A stretch of 64,000 nucleotides of DNA from Sphaeramia orbicularis (lineage: Eukaryota; Chordata; Actinopteri; Kurtiformes; Apogonidae), in assembly GCF_902148855.1 (NCBI RefSeq), contig NC_043964.1, positions 32,374,630 through 32,438,629 on the forward strand. Direction: 5' to 3'. Shown piece after piece: positions 50,201 through 63,579 of this stretch. Position 1 is the stretch's first letter; every line of letters starts with the position of its first letter. The position numbers and the translations under genes were made by a program. The notes beneath the pieces were generated by a model, which had not been told where the DNA came from, did not search any database, and worked only from the letters and a program-made list of their open reading frames with translations.

Positions 50201-53200
50201 GAAGCACAAATTGGCGGCATTTTCGCCACAAAATTTTCAGCCTCTTAATCTCATCATAAACACTGATAGCGGATAGCCTGGGCCACTAAAAGCTCTTAGA
50301 TGGATGATAATTCTACCCTTTCAGTTTCCAATCCTTGGCAAGATAATCAGTTAGACAGTAAAAAACATAAATACATATACATCCTGATGATTTAAAACTA
50401 GATCGTTGACCTCATACACCTTACACAGCACCACACCCTGGCTCCTTGGCTGCCAGACACTATGTGTCTGCCTATGAGTAAAAACTGTATTTGTTTCACG
50501 TTGCGTGCAAGAGTGTAATTATCGCTGAGGCCGTGACATTCAATGACATTCAAACAAGGACTTGCAGTCTACTTTGGGCCCTCTCTGTTGCAGTTTTCCC
50601 TGATCTAAGGAAAACGTTCATCGGCTGGCCTGGAATCAGTGAAACACACCACATGTGGGACTGAGAATAAAAAAGTATTTCCAGCTTCTGATTAAGAAAA
50701 AAAGAGAGAGAAAAGCTCAAAGTCTGTTGGGGCTGTAAAGCTAGCCTCAGCAGTGAAGAGCCCAGCCCAAGCCCGTGGTACGCTCCCTGCAGCCCAATGC
50801 ATGTAACCCTATCCTAAGTCTGATTCATTGCCAAACACCCTTACCACCACCAGCCCTGTACTTAGTCTACAGCCGCCCTGCTGCCACTGCACCACACATG
50901 CACAAATGGATGTAGAAAGTGCACAAACCCACATACACACACTTTTATTCCACTACGCCACGGTTTCCTGAGCCTGGGCCCATTTCTGTGGATTGCTGCC
51001 GGGCACACCCACCCACCCAGCCACCCCACCAAAGCCAAGGTTTGAGTTCTGCAACCCCACTTCTCTGTTCCTCCTGCCGCTGCCTCTCTTCTCTCTTTCG
51101 ATCATCCTTCTCTCCATCCATTTGGCCTTCTGCGGTAGATTTGCCTAACTAATGATTCTGTGCTTTGAAAGGCAGAAAAATGATACTTTCCACCTCCCTC
51201 TCTTCTTTCCCATGTCCTCTGGCTTAGAGGTTATCTAAAGTCAAAGTCATAGAAAGAAAAGTAGATGATACCTCCCCTTTGGGCTATGTTAACTCATTAT
51301 TGTCTTCTTTCTTCTGTATTTCAGTCTCAAAACCTCCTTTAGATCCATTATGGTCTTTCACTGTGAAATTTTGTCTATATCAACACTCCCAGAGGGGAAC
51401 CAGACAGGACGGTGAGTAGGAAGACACAGCCAACCAGCTCTGAACTGCAGCTGAAACTGGGTTAGCTACAGTAGCTGCTGGATTCCCTTCCTTTCATGGA
51501 GGTTTGGGAGCTCACAGACTTACAGGGCCTCTGAACAATGAGAGGAATGTTTGAGTGGCTCCGGCCTCGCTTCAGCACTACCATTACGTCTTTCGACTGC
51601 TTTTCGAGAACTTTTTATGACCTTTATTCTCGCTCTGTGCTGCCAGTAACACCCCACAGACAAGCACGCAGACGGATGCACATGAAGACAGACAGATGAC
51701 ACACATGGGTCGACAGATGACATACATACAGCGTGCACACAGTTGCACACACACAGGTACACACTGCCCAATTACGCTGTAAGTTATTCAGACAAGTGGA
51801 CATATAATCCCTAAATCAAACAGACAGACAGACAGGCAGGCAGACAGAAATTAAGCCTTCCCATTCAAAGGAACTATTTACGTCTGACCTTTGTAATGGA
51901 GCTGCTCCACAGTGGCAGACCTCAGTCTCAGATCAGGGCAAAATTCCAATGCCAACATTACAGTACATTTGTACAGCAGGCGCACATTACTGTCGCTCCT
52001 TGTGAACATCTGTCCTGATCAACAGGTTGCAGGATTCGCTATGAACTGAGTGTGAAGTGCCTCTCTGTAAAAGATCAGTGGTTCAAGATAGAAAAAGTCA
52101 AAGAAAAGCGTACAGACTTGCCAGGTCATTAAGTCATAAAACAGTAAAAAGGCAACAATTAACTTGTGAGAAGACACAGACACGATGCTGTACCCACCTG
52201 AAAGAAACTGGCTTTTTTTTTTTTTTTTTTTACTCCTTTGCTCTGGCTTGTTTTCACTTTCCTCAAGCTGTCCAGTGTCTCTGTTACAGTTGAACTTCAC
52301 ATTTCCCATCTTCTCTCTTTCGTTGTCTCTCGGTGTCTCCAACTCTTTGTCTTTCTTGTCAGTCTGCCTGTCCTTCGGCTGTGCAGACAGGAGTGTGTGT
52401 GACTGCGAATGTGTCTGGAAGCCAGACAGGGTGAGAGTAAGCGAGGAGGCGGGTCCAGCCCAGTGCAGGGGATTCCTGTATGACGATGGCAGACGGAGCC
52501 CTCCCTTTTCTCATCTCTCCTCTGCCTCTGCCTCCCAACCTTCCCCTCTCTCCCTCTCCTCCCCTGTGCACGGCCATGGTTTCTGCTAGAACACAGGAAA
52601 GGGGGCAGGGAGATCATTGGCCACACAGCTGCTAATAAACCAGCAAAGGCTGTTTGAGTCAATGGCAGACAGGAAGAGGAGCTAAATGTGCAGTTTCAGT
52701 TGGACAAAGACACTGAGATTGTTTGTTACGCTGCTGGAGATGTTCTGTAATTGCAAGTTACAAAAAGTTTTTTACACTGCCCCAACAAGTAGATACCAAT
52801 CATATCATTCAATCAGTTATTAGACATGTAAAAACATAAACACCCTTTAAGTAGCAGTGGTTAAGATCTAAGAATGTTCTTTTCTGGGTGGACATTCAGA
52901 CGTTTAGATTTTTTACTTCTATTGTAGCTCAAAAATCTGTTGTAAGTGGTGACGAAAAGAATAAAAAAGATGCATAGAAGGAGGAAAAGGTAGTAGTTGC
53001 TACTGATGTTTATGTTTTTTAAGCTGATGTTTCCTACTATAACCAGATGAGTCAAGTTGCAAGGAAATGACTGATAGACACTATATTTGGACTACAGAAA
53101 AACTAGCAAAAAGCACTACTATAACACACAAAGGTTAATTGTAGTATTGTAGTTCTGTGCTGGAAATTCAAGACTCATTCACTTCTGTAGTTTTTTAAAT

Positions 53201-53862
53201 AGCAACACACAACTAATTAATCATTGTGAAACATAGAATAGTTTTACATCTATGCTCTGGAATGATGGACAGACATACTGATCACTATACTTTACATTAC
53301 ATGATGGTTGAGGGGAAAAGCAGTTATTTAAGATGTATAACATAGTAACAAACAAATAAATAAATAATGTTTCTAAATTTTTGCAAATGCGTAACATCAA
53401 GAATTTGGTTTGGATCTTTACATTAAATTTAAAGATAATTTTTAGCCAAAAAAAGAAGTGAGAGAAAAAAATGGCCATGAGTGAGCTTGTGTTTATTAAA
53501 GGTTCAATATAGATGATTTCACACATTTTTGTGCGTTTATGTGACATTTGTGTTGAAATCTACTTTGTTGAGGGAGTTGAGCCCCATTTAATAAAAAACA
53601 GTACAATGTAAACACTTCCACACTGTCCTCTTTTCTTTTTTTCTTTCTTCCAGCTGTATATAGCCTCTGCATTTATCTTATCATGATGTATCAAGGGATT
53701 TATAAAACATACACTTTTGACTCCCAGAAAAACACAATAAGCTAAATATAGATACTAGTACAAACAGTTCCATCAGCAACTGCTTTCCCATTTTTGAGGT
53801 GATAACTTCAGCAGTTTCCTAAATCCATGATAACAGTCTGTCCACTGATTTATCTGTAGAAT
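47221..53862. other. Long region without recognisable genes, upstream of the miR cluster
   Basis: No coding exon with family resemblance was found on either strand. The region contains T/A runs (about 49028-49049, 52207-52230), CA-rich stretches and pyrimidine-rich DNA. It may hold the primary-microRNA promoter or conserved noncoding elements, which cannot be told from one sequence. Confidence 0.4.
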
Positions 53863-54155
53863 AGAATAGAATCTTTATTTTGTCAGTAGCAGTTTGTCAC
53901 ACACATGCACCACACACTGAAATTTTATCCCATCACTAGATCATGCATCACACACACTGCATGCTAGGAGCAGTGGGCTCGCCATGTCAGGCACCCAGGG
54001 AGTAAATGGGGGGGGGGGGGGGGGGGGGGGTTAAGTGCCTTGCTCAAGGGCACATCAGTCAACAACTCTCCGCCAGTCCAGGGAATTGAACCGGCAACCC
54101 TTCGGTCATAAGCTGACTCTCCGGCCATCTAGGCCACAGGTGCTCCCATGTAGAA
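53863..54155 (-). repeat. tRNA-derived SINE, second family, reverse orientation
   Basis: In reverse it reads GGGAGCACCTGTGGCCTAGA (A-box region), TGACCGAAGGGTTGCCGGTT and the B-box-like GGTTCAATTCCCTGG, then the conserved GCCCTTGAGCAAGGCAC, a C run, and an A/T-rich tail (AATAGAATAGAATC in + orientation). The + strand poly-G at 54009-54030 lies inside it. Confidence 0.75.
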
Positions 54156-54769
54156 GACTCAGGTTGCTTTTTCCAATGAAAATCCTTATTATTCCTCCTT
54201 GGTTGTTCATTGCCTTTTCTGCTCTTCTACAGCAGCAACACTGTGAAACCAACTTCAATAGAAATATGAGGAAATCTTACATATCGGTACCTTCCTAAAA
54301 TTATTGCCTAAGTCTTTTTTTTTCAAATTTTTCAGGTGACACAAAAAATGTAACCAGAAATTGGATGATTTAGGCTAAAAAGTCATTTTTGTTTTACGAC
54401 TGTGATGATATTTAACATGTAGGATGCATGGCGTGTGCACTCTCCAGCCATCTAGGCCACAGCTGCCCCCATGTAGAAGACTCAGGTTGCTTTTTCCAAT
54501 GAAAATCCTTATTATTCCTCCTTGGTTGTTCATTGCTTTTTCTGCTCTTCTACGGCAGCAACATTGTGAAACCAACTTCAGTAGAAATAGGAGGAAATCT
54601 TACATATCGGTACCTTCCTAAAATTATTGTCTAAGTCTTTTTTTTTCATGTTTTTCAGGTAACACAAAAAACGTAACCAGAAATTGGATGATTTAGGCTA
54701 AAAAGTCATTTTTGTTTTACGACTGTGACGATATTGAACATGTAGGATGCATGACGTGTGCACTCCCTT
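54124..54769 (+). repeat. Tandem duplication, two 323-bp units
   Basis: GCCATCTAGGCCACAG starts at 54124 and again at 54447. The sequence following each start is nearly identical, through CTCAGGTTGCTTTTTCC, CTTACATATCGGTACC and GTAACCAGAAATTGG to ATGTAGGATGCATG. The units differ by a modest number of substitutions. Each begins with the head of the SINE above. Confidence 0.9.
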
Positions 54770-55765
54770 CTCATTTTGCCTAACAAAGATGACAAGTAGC
54801 ATAGCCGCACGCAACACCAGCACGTTAATGACTGAGATGACACAGTAATCATCTATAGTGAGTCATAACTCAGTGTAAAGATATTCATGTCCTCATAACA
54901 GCGGGACAGAACTTCAGTGCTGTATTTTACTCGTATAAAAATATAAATGATCGATAGTGATGCAAACCACTCTGCAACAGTGGTTTTATGGCTCTTTATG
55001 ACCACAAATGTGTTCTAACTTCATATCTAGCTGTGTTGTGTATGTATGTGTGTGAAGTGTTTGTGTCCAAGTTTGCTTTTATTTGCACCTGTCAAACTTA
55101 GGACCCCCCCAGTCCTTACAAACACCCCCCCCCTCCCCCCCTCCACAGAGGGACAGTAACATGAGCTTCTGAGAGGGGCTATTAGAAGCTTTACGACTTC
55201 CCTTTCTTTCCCTAAAGCCTTTGGGTGTGTGTTTGAGCGGCGAAGTCTCACACAGACGACCACGCCCCTGTGCGAGAACGTCACACATTCCACACACGCA
55301 CATACACATACACGCGTCTCCTAGCAACACATACACTCAAGCTTAGCGAAATGTCGATGCTGGTAAAACATGTGACTGCGGCACATCATTTATCTTCAGA
55401 TGGGATAATGTTTTGTTTATGGACCTTAGTTTCTATGTTGTCTTCACAGGGGATTTACAACTTTGTATCACAGAGTTGAATGAAGTGTGTTGAATATCTC
55501 AACTTTCTGACTTTGTTTGCAAAGATTTATGGGTACATGAATGAACTTGGTTATGATCCAGCAGAACTTTATGGTTTTCCTTTTTTTTTGGTTCTGTCTC
55601 TTTGTCTAAGTTTCACATGAACCATTTGTTCAAAATAATAAAAAGTGACACTCGTGGTCATGTCAGCTGAAAATTTTAAGAGAAAGACAGCTGGGTATTC
55701 ATTGCGAAAATGTTTTTACTTGTTTGAAAAAACCTTTTCATTTCCATTCTGTGGTCTAAACCCCA

Positions 55766-55863
55766 ATGCATGGCGTGTGCACTCCCTTCTTATTTTGCCT
55801 CACAAAGATAACAATTAGCATAGCCGCACGCAACAAAAGCACGTTAATGACTGAGATGACACA
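55766..55863 (+). repeat. Dispersed copy of sequence at 54748-54843
   Basis: GCATGGCGTGTGCACTCCCT through AGCATAGCCGCACGCAAC and CACGTTAATGACTGAGATGA repeats the block immediately downstream of the tandem duplication, about 1 kb away, with few differences. Confidence 0.85.
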
Positions 55864-55869
55864 GATCTG

Positions 55870-57967
55870 AAACACAGATGACCTGAAACTACACTTATCA
55901 GAAGATGACTCGAGAAAATTTTTACTTCACACTAATACCAGCTCTTTCAGTCTGGGTGAAATATGACCCAAACATACCCAGCGTGAAACTGTAAAAAAAA
56001 GAGGCCATATCTTGCAACTTTTCTGCCAGTGCCAATTTATTGAGAACAAACTCTGGTGCGCAATGTTCCGCAATCATTCCTGCTGGCAGTGGAAATAGTG
56101 GTATTTGGAAAAGAGTGCTGGAATAAAACTCTGTGCTTCTTCTTGCCCTACGGCGATACTCTGATCTTTATGGCTCTGTGAAATATTATCGGCGTGTAAA
56201 ACATAGTGAGATGTAAGCAATGCGTGTGTTTGTATTTCTTTATGTGTGTTGTTCCAGATGAAGAATCGGTTTTAAAAGGCAACATTAAAAGATAGATTTG
56301 CATATAGTTTTGTGCACAAGTCACACTTTTCAACACAGGCCTTTGAGGTTTTGTTGTACAACAGATAATGGCTCTGCTGGGACATCTGAGTAAGTTTGCG
56401 GAGTTATTGTTGAACTGGTTCATCAGTAGTTCATAGTTTATTGAAAAATATGCTTCATTATATTACCGAAGGAAAACTGGAGGACTTTGTACAATTATGG
56501 GAACCTTATCTGAGCATTATGGTATCTGGAAAATAGGGACATGACATTTAAATTATTACTGTTTTATTTTTTAATATTATGACTGCTGTATTTTAATTTT
56601 ATTTGTTCATGAGAATATATGTATGTTATATATCATTTGGTGCAAGTCTACATGGTGTGAATGGGTGTTTGTGTTGTTTTGTTTCATGTTCTTTATGTAT
56701 ATTATTATTTACTTTGTTTACCTTTCATTATAAGACTTAAATACCATTAAAAATATAGTGAAAAAAAAAGCTTCACATTTTGGTTTGTTCTGTGTTTTTA
56801 CTGCTACGGTCATACTATACATAACACACACCTATATCTTTGAGTCCGTAGCTGCTTATTTTGTGTTTATTTTAGTGCATGTACATGTTTAAATAGTATT
56901 TATTTTATCTTTTTATGTGTCGCTGGTGTGTGCGTCACCTGGTCACACGGGACATTCGCCTGAGTGACCTCTTTAGACAGTGACTCAGACAACAGTAAGT
57001 GACTCTAATCTGGGCCACAGGGTTTGTGGGAAAAAAAAATCAACTCACATTTGGTTGCCATGGTGAGTTAGATCCAATTATGCAACAAGCAATGGAAAAT
57101 GGTTTTGGAGAGAGAAAGAAATGCAGGAGAATGAGAGAAAGAGCCATTACTGGTGTGAGGTATCAGCATAACACTCATTTAAGCAGATATGTTGGCTAAA
57201 ACCACATTCCTATTGACAGCGGTGGCTCTGGAGAGCTGCAATTACAAACACACTCACACATAACAGATGATTCCTCTGCTCTTGAGTGTTTTATCTTAAT
57301 TTTAGTCTTTTTTTTTTTTTCCCGTTAACATTAAAGTGAACCTAAAAGCTAGAAGGCAGCTTCTGTAATTATTACCACTACTTCATCCCTGTCCTCATTC
57401 TCAGCTCCACCCTTCATTAACTGATATGGGCTCTTCTCCTTATTCCCACCCTCTTCTCTTCTCCTCTCCCATTGACCCTGATGCAATCCTGAAGGTCAGA
57501 GGGTTTTTCTAGACCTCATCCATGCTGGACCACGTCACTACAAAACAGACCGACATAATAAAGTCCATAAAAAGATCATAATGTCAGAGCAGTCAGTAAG
57601 GAGCCTCCGAATGGATGCTCTTGATTTTAACTTGTCTGTCCTTATTTTTCTCTTTCCTTCTCTTTCTCTCTCTCTCTTCTACCTCTCTGGTATTTATGTG
57701 TTGGCAGTTGCCGTGGAGACAGGACACACAAACACTGTGGCGGTAGACAGGAAGTGCTGTGGAACCACAATGGCGTCACTGCGGCTCTGCGCTCGCTCTC
57801 CGCTCTCTCTCTCTCTGTGTCTCTGCCCAGGCCAGTGTGCATGCTATTATCCTTAGCAAGCTATATGGAGACCACACTGCTGTCTTTTTCTCTCTCTTCT
57901 CTCTCATTTCTCTCATTATTATTAGCATTGCTTTTTCAGCTGTGTGTATGTGTCTCTCTCTCTCTCT

Positions 57968-58000
<33 letters not shown>

Positions 58001-59690
58001 TTTACACCACACTAGCTGCTTTAGTATGTGGAAAATCACTGTCTGATTTGCGGTGTCTGGGAGCCCTGGTGTTAGTTGATGTGCTGAAAAGTTGTTTGGA
58101 ATTGACTCTTTTAATGTTCGACCTGTCTACAGGGCGTTTACTATTGAAAAGCTGCTGTGGCGTGTGTGTGTTGGAGTTTGGATGTTTGTAAGAAGCCAGA
58201 GTTGAACTTGATGGATGAGAAAGAAAAAAACCCCACATTTGTTCTTTGTAAAACCTATGTATACATATCCTGTGCACACACACTCTGTATATGATCCAAT
58301 GAGTCAACAGGTGAATGTGTAAGAGTCAGATATAGTATAGTCAGTACCACAGACAGAACAAAGGAATGTGTGTGGTCCTATTGCAGAGTCTTACATCAGA
58401 TTGGCATTAGAGTACAGTGCACATCCCTCCTGTTCTCCCTCTGTCATTTTTACACATCCCTCTCTAAATATACTCCTCTGGAAAAACCCCTTGAGAAGAT
58501 ACCGCCCTCTCCCACTCCACATGCTAAAAATATCCAGTCAAGACCACCTTTACTACCCCCTCCTTGCCTGTTTTTTTTCTGTCCTTACTCTACTCATCCA
58601 CTTCATTTGTTGGGCTCATTATTTAATACAATCCATATGTTTCCAACTTTTTTTGGATGAGTGACTCAACTTATAAAATACTAATACCTGAGTATTTTAA
58701 CTGTATGCAAATTTATACTTATAGACCACTATATCCCAGAGCCCTTTGAGGCAAAAATTGGATTTTTTACTCCATTTTGTAACAGTTTACTTTACTGAAG
58801 TGCTGATTTTGTAAAGTTCATAATAAACTAAACAGTCTCCTATTTTTTCAACTGGATCAGGTCTTTCACACTAGAAGAGCCAGGATGGTCAAAATTACCT
58901 TTATTGAACAGAAAAATACACTTCTGCTAATTTGTATTTCCATTTCCCCTAATAAACAAAACACACGATATAGAAAATATAATAATTTTCACCTAGAATG
59001 TCAATAGGTGGTCAAATTGACCACACAGATTTTCATGCTGTTTGTTCCTATGGTTGATCATGTGTCTTGGTTGCTTTGCAACAATTGCTGTCTCTCTTAA
59101 ACTAATGGACAGTACAGAAGTTGGAACAAGATCTAAGCCAGTACCAGAAGCAAACACTGCAACAGACTTCCTGATTAATTACTTTATGATACTTTTATGA
59201 ATATATGAAATCATTACAGTTTTCAATGTATGTATATGAATAATTAAGTGTATCATTTAAGTTGTTAAAATGTAACCTTGAGTTCTCAATGGTTTACTTA
59301 TTGTGAGAGATTATAGAATTTTGGCAATTTCTGGCAATTGTATTGTTAAAATTAATCTTGGATTAGATGGAAATTATGTTGTCACAAAGCAGAAAACAGG
59401 GCTGTTCATGAAAAGTTGACTTCTTACAGACGTGATGTGACCTTATATAATATGATGCATTATTGTAGATTACTCTGTACTCACAATATATAAAGGGACG
59501 TCAACTGTACTCAACCTAAACTTTTTACAAATGTAAAGTGTATTATAGATACTACCACAATAGTATTGTGAATACAAAAACATCAGACAGTGGCCATTTT
59601 ACAGCATAATGACTGTTTTTAGCTACATTTTTCTTGTAATAGTAGCCCACTGCTCTATGTTTGTTCTAGGATTGACTAAATGAAGAGGTT
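55870..59690. other. Region without recognisable genes
   Basis: AT-rich, with CT-rich DNA (57655-57965) and a T run (57969-57998). No protein or RNA gene was recognised. 59692-59728 (TTGAATTTCCCTGCTGGGAC then ACTTAACTAACTT) resembles a non-LTR retroposon 3' tail. Confidence 0.4.
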
Positions 59691-59749
59691 GAATTTCCCT
59701 GCTGGGACAATAAAACTTAACTAACTTAAAAAACTGAACTAAGTAATGT

Positions 59750-60080
59750 TTATCTCTTTATCAGGTAAGTGACTATTTTTGGTAATTTCCTCAAACATTA
59801 AATATGGAGCCAATCCTGTGCCTCAGTGTTGGTTTTTACAATGTTATACAGTGATTTAGAGAGACTTTATAGACATTTTGAAGTTGTAAATAGTGAATAT
59901 GAGTGATTTTTGTCAGTTTATGACCTTATAACAGTTGTTTTATTGCATGTTTACATTTTAGCAAGTGCTGCTCAGATGTTTTATGGCAAGAGGCGATAGA
60001 TGACGATGTCCAATAACACACTAAGGTTGAAATTTTAGATTACGGAGTATTTCAATGAGTGCCCTACAAAGGATTATTAG
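59750..60080 (+). mobile_element. TTAA-type MITE, inverted partner of 63253-63579
   Basis: It runs from CTTTATCAGGTAAGTGAC to GAGTGCCCTACAAAGGATTA and is the reverse complement of the element at 63253-63579 throughout. The flanking TTAA sites have decayed here. Confidence 0.75.
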
Positions 60081-60599
60081 TGCTTTTTATTTGAGTAAAG
60101 GATCTGAATATGTCTTCCACCACTGCCCCCTTCTGTCTTGGTTGCTTCCTCTACACTTTCCTTTTCTGATGATGGACAATCTTTCCAAACCCCTGAAGCT
60201 GCTTGACATTTCTGCTAACACTAAGAGCCAGTGATCCCCTCATCCATCCATCCATTCCTCCCTCCTTCCATCCAGGCCCGCCAATAAGACGTTCAGCCAA
60301 CCAGTATGGTAACCTACCAGCTGACCACCCAGCCAGCGAGCCAGCCAGATGAGGAGAAGCTCCAGCGATCAGGCTACGTCTGGTGGTGAAACACAGTGAA
60401 CAGAAGAGTTCTCAGGACACACAAACACAGAGGTGGATTTTCTCGAAGTGAGCTCATAGTACGACAGCCAGAGAGAGCAAATCAAGAAGGGAAAAACAGA
60501 GAGAGAAGCACAGATTAAAAACAGATATGCCAAAGTTCATTTTATCATCCCTGTCCGTCAGACATGATGTCGGTGGTTGATCCTATTAAACTGATTATC

Positions 60600-61144
60600 T
60601 TAACCCAAAAAACAGCCACATACAACCAAAACCATGAACTGATCTAAACTGTTTAATACCTGTTGATCCACTAATCCTATTAATACATGGAAACAATTGG
60701 TGTAAAATACAGTTTGTCATCTTTTCATGGTCATCAGATATGACCCATTTGGACGTTCAGAGGCTCCATAGTTAACGCGGAAACACCGTCATCTTCTACA
60801 ACATTGATTCACCAATAAAACCCATGGAGTTGGATCAATGACAGTGGATGGACACACTGGGTTTATGTCCAGTTAAGGATATATTTTGCTGAAAAACTCA
60901 CTTTTCCTTCAGTTTTCTCTGTGTTTGATATAATAACCCTCAACTTTAATCTGAGCTTTTGTGAACATCTAAATGATCAGTCAATTAAATATAGGAAAAT
61001 ACATAATGTTCACTGAAAAAATGCTAAATACAGTGAATTACGTCATAATTAATTTTAATAAATCACTTACGAAAAGTTAACAAAAAAAAGGGAAAAAATA
61101 TTTTGGAACTGCCACAAAAGTAAAACTGGGTCTTTATGGGTTAA
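60600..61144 (+). mobile_element. TTAA/GACCCA piggyBac-like MITE, third copy (545 bp)
   Basis: TTAACCC at 60600 and TGGGTCTTTATGGGTTAA ending at 61144. The body matches 27041-27596. The left terminus has diverged after the CCC. Confidence 0.85.
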
Positions 61145-63252
61145 TACTTTGAACAGTCACCGATATGGCTAAAAAAAGTCTAAATAATTAGCTTGTAGTA
61201 GACCTTGACATGGCTATTACTGTCAGTTTTATGGAAATAAATGGATGAGGTTGGAGAAGAGTAAGAAACCAGAACCTAAAACACTGATCACATCAGCTGA
61301 CAGTGTAATAATAAATGCCATCAAGTCACTTCAGCTACCTAAACCTGGAGAAATTGAAAACCTTCCATCTCCTCTCAGTCTGGAAAAAAAGATTAAGTAT
61401 AAGTGAAGAGGACCTGACACTGACAATGTTTCATACTGTAATAGAAAAGTGGAGACACACTCCAATGCTTCTGCATAGAGACATGGAGTACATCAGCAGA
61501 ATCATGCCCAGGTTGAAACCACAGTGTGTCCTTCACAGTGACTACTTATACTTAGTTACAAATGCATTTTGGATTTGGATAATCAACAAACATGTAACAG
61601 GTGTGTTACATAAAAATTCATCCCCCGTACAGAGGGAGATATGAACTATAGAAGCTATAGTCATGAGTGTACCAGGCTGTGAACATGTTTATTTCTGCTG
61701 TAAACTTTACTGTTTTAATGCAGGGGTCTAAGGGCACTGACTCCCTTTTGGTTTCAGCTGTTACGGGACATTGAACTTTCTGTTCTGCTTGGTAGATATG
61801 AAATATACCTTCATATGGTGTATTTTGGGCTGACAACATATGATTGCGATCCTGCAGTTTATTTTTAGTCCTGTTCAAACATAAACATACTGAAACCATT
61901 ACGTAGCTGTGGCGTATTTGCCTGTTTGCATTGATGATGTTCATGTATTTCTAACCAACACAATTCAAGTTATAAGGCCTAATTGTAATTCAAACTATGG
62001 TAGGCTATATTTTATGCAGTGTTGTACAGTTTTACATTTATATACTGCAGTAGCATGCTTTGAATGTCAATACAATTGTAATAAATGTAATAAATGTCAG
62101 TTGTGAAGGATGATTATATGCATAAGAACTAAAGAAAATACCATTTTGCAATAAAATCCATCTGCTTATAGTGATCAGTGTCACCCAAACATGTTCACGG
62201 AAAGTAGTAGTGGTAGAAATATTGTTAATGGCACTGTGGCTGTTCAAAGAGGAAGTGATCCATCAGGATTTTTATTGACAACGCTGAGCACTACTGTAAA
62301 AAATGTTTTTCTTTCTTTTTCTGTTTTGAGGAACTGATGAAAATGTAGAGTACTGTACATGCAAGACTGTACATTTTTGTCTTTGTGGTCATTAACGAGA
62401 GAGGAAGCCTATCTGTGGCCACATGGCGTTTCTGTTCCTCCATTCAACCACTGACATCATCTGGAGTGACACACAGCCTGGTGACTTCCTCCAGCCCATT
62501 AATCACTTGTGTGTTAACAGGCACACACACTCTCTCCAATTCCTGTACTCTTTACAGCTTGGCACCACATTCTGCCCTCCCTTGTTAGCTTAGTGTCTAC
62601 GACATCAGCCTTAAGCACTCTTTTCCAGCTGCCTGCGCCTCCACTGGTGACCTTTGACCCTACACTTACTCATAAAGTCTCCAACCACCCATTTGCCTCT
62701 GACACCTGTGCTCTGCTGCTCACCTGCTGCACGAGGGAGCAAAAATGAGGGGATGAGACCAGCATTTAAAAGTGATTAAAGAAAAAGAAAAATTAAACTC
62801 AGGTCTTTCTGCACCCTGTTTTGTTTTGCTCTGACTTTATTTAAACTGAAACATGCAGTGTGTACTTTGACTTTTCAGCGTTTGTGTTGTGAAACTGACA
62901 AACACGGGACAAAACCGTTGGAGGCCAGGTGATATTTCAAGTGTTGCGTTATCTCTGCTGAGATTAACATGAAAAGAAGGATCATCAGCACTGGGCTGTG
63001 ATTGGCTGTTTGAGCTGAATGGCAGCTATTGGACAGGTGAAGACAGAGGGAAGTAGGGGAGAGTTTGACACAAGGAAATAGACAAAAGGATTAAACACTT
63101 TATGACACTGGTATAACAAGTATTGTATTGTATTTATCAGGGAAGTGTACTTGAAATATGAAATTATTGTGCAGCCAACTGTCTGTGTTTTATTATTATA
63201 TATATTTCTGTATCTGTATTAATGTGTTTGTGGATTTTACCGCTGCACATGT
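61145..63252. other. Region without recognisable genes
   Basis: An open frame at 61315-61644 has no recognisable domain, and no splice-linked partner was seen. The rest is AT-rich noncoding DNA. Confidence 0.4.
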
Positions 63253-63579
63253 TTAATCCTTTATAGGGCACTCATTGAAATACTCTAAAATTCAAAATTT
63301 CAACCTTAGTGTGTTACTTGACATCGTCATCTACCTCCTCTTGTCATTAAACATCTGAGCAGCACTTGTTAAAAACAAATGCAATAAAACAACTGTTATA
63401 AGGTCATAAACTGACAAAAATCACTCATATTCACTATTTACAACTTCAAAATGTCTATAAAATCTCTCTGAATTACTGTATAGTCTTATAAAATCCAACA
63501 CTGAGGCATAGGATTGGCCCCATATTTAATGTTACCAAGGAAATTACCAAAAATAGTCACTTGCCTGATAAAGGGTTAA
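63253..63579 (-). mobile_element. TTAA-flanked MITE (327 bp)
   Basis: It starts TTAATCCTTTATAGGGCA and ends TGCCTGATAAAGGGTTAA: inverted termini with TTAA at both ends, non-coding. It is the inverse of 59750-60080. The flank to 64000 contains only a short reverse fragment of the SINE/L2 tail (GGAGCCTATCCTGTC, about 63865). Confidence 0.75.

Noticed and set aside
61315-61644. 109-codon open frame
   Set aside because: No recognisable domain, no codon or splice support, in repeat-rich DNA; left unannotated rather than called a gene.
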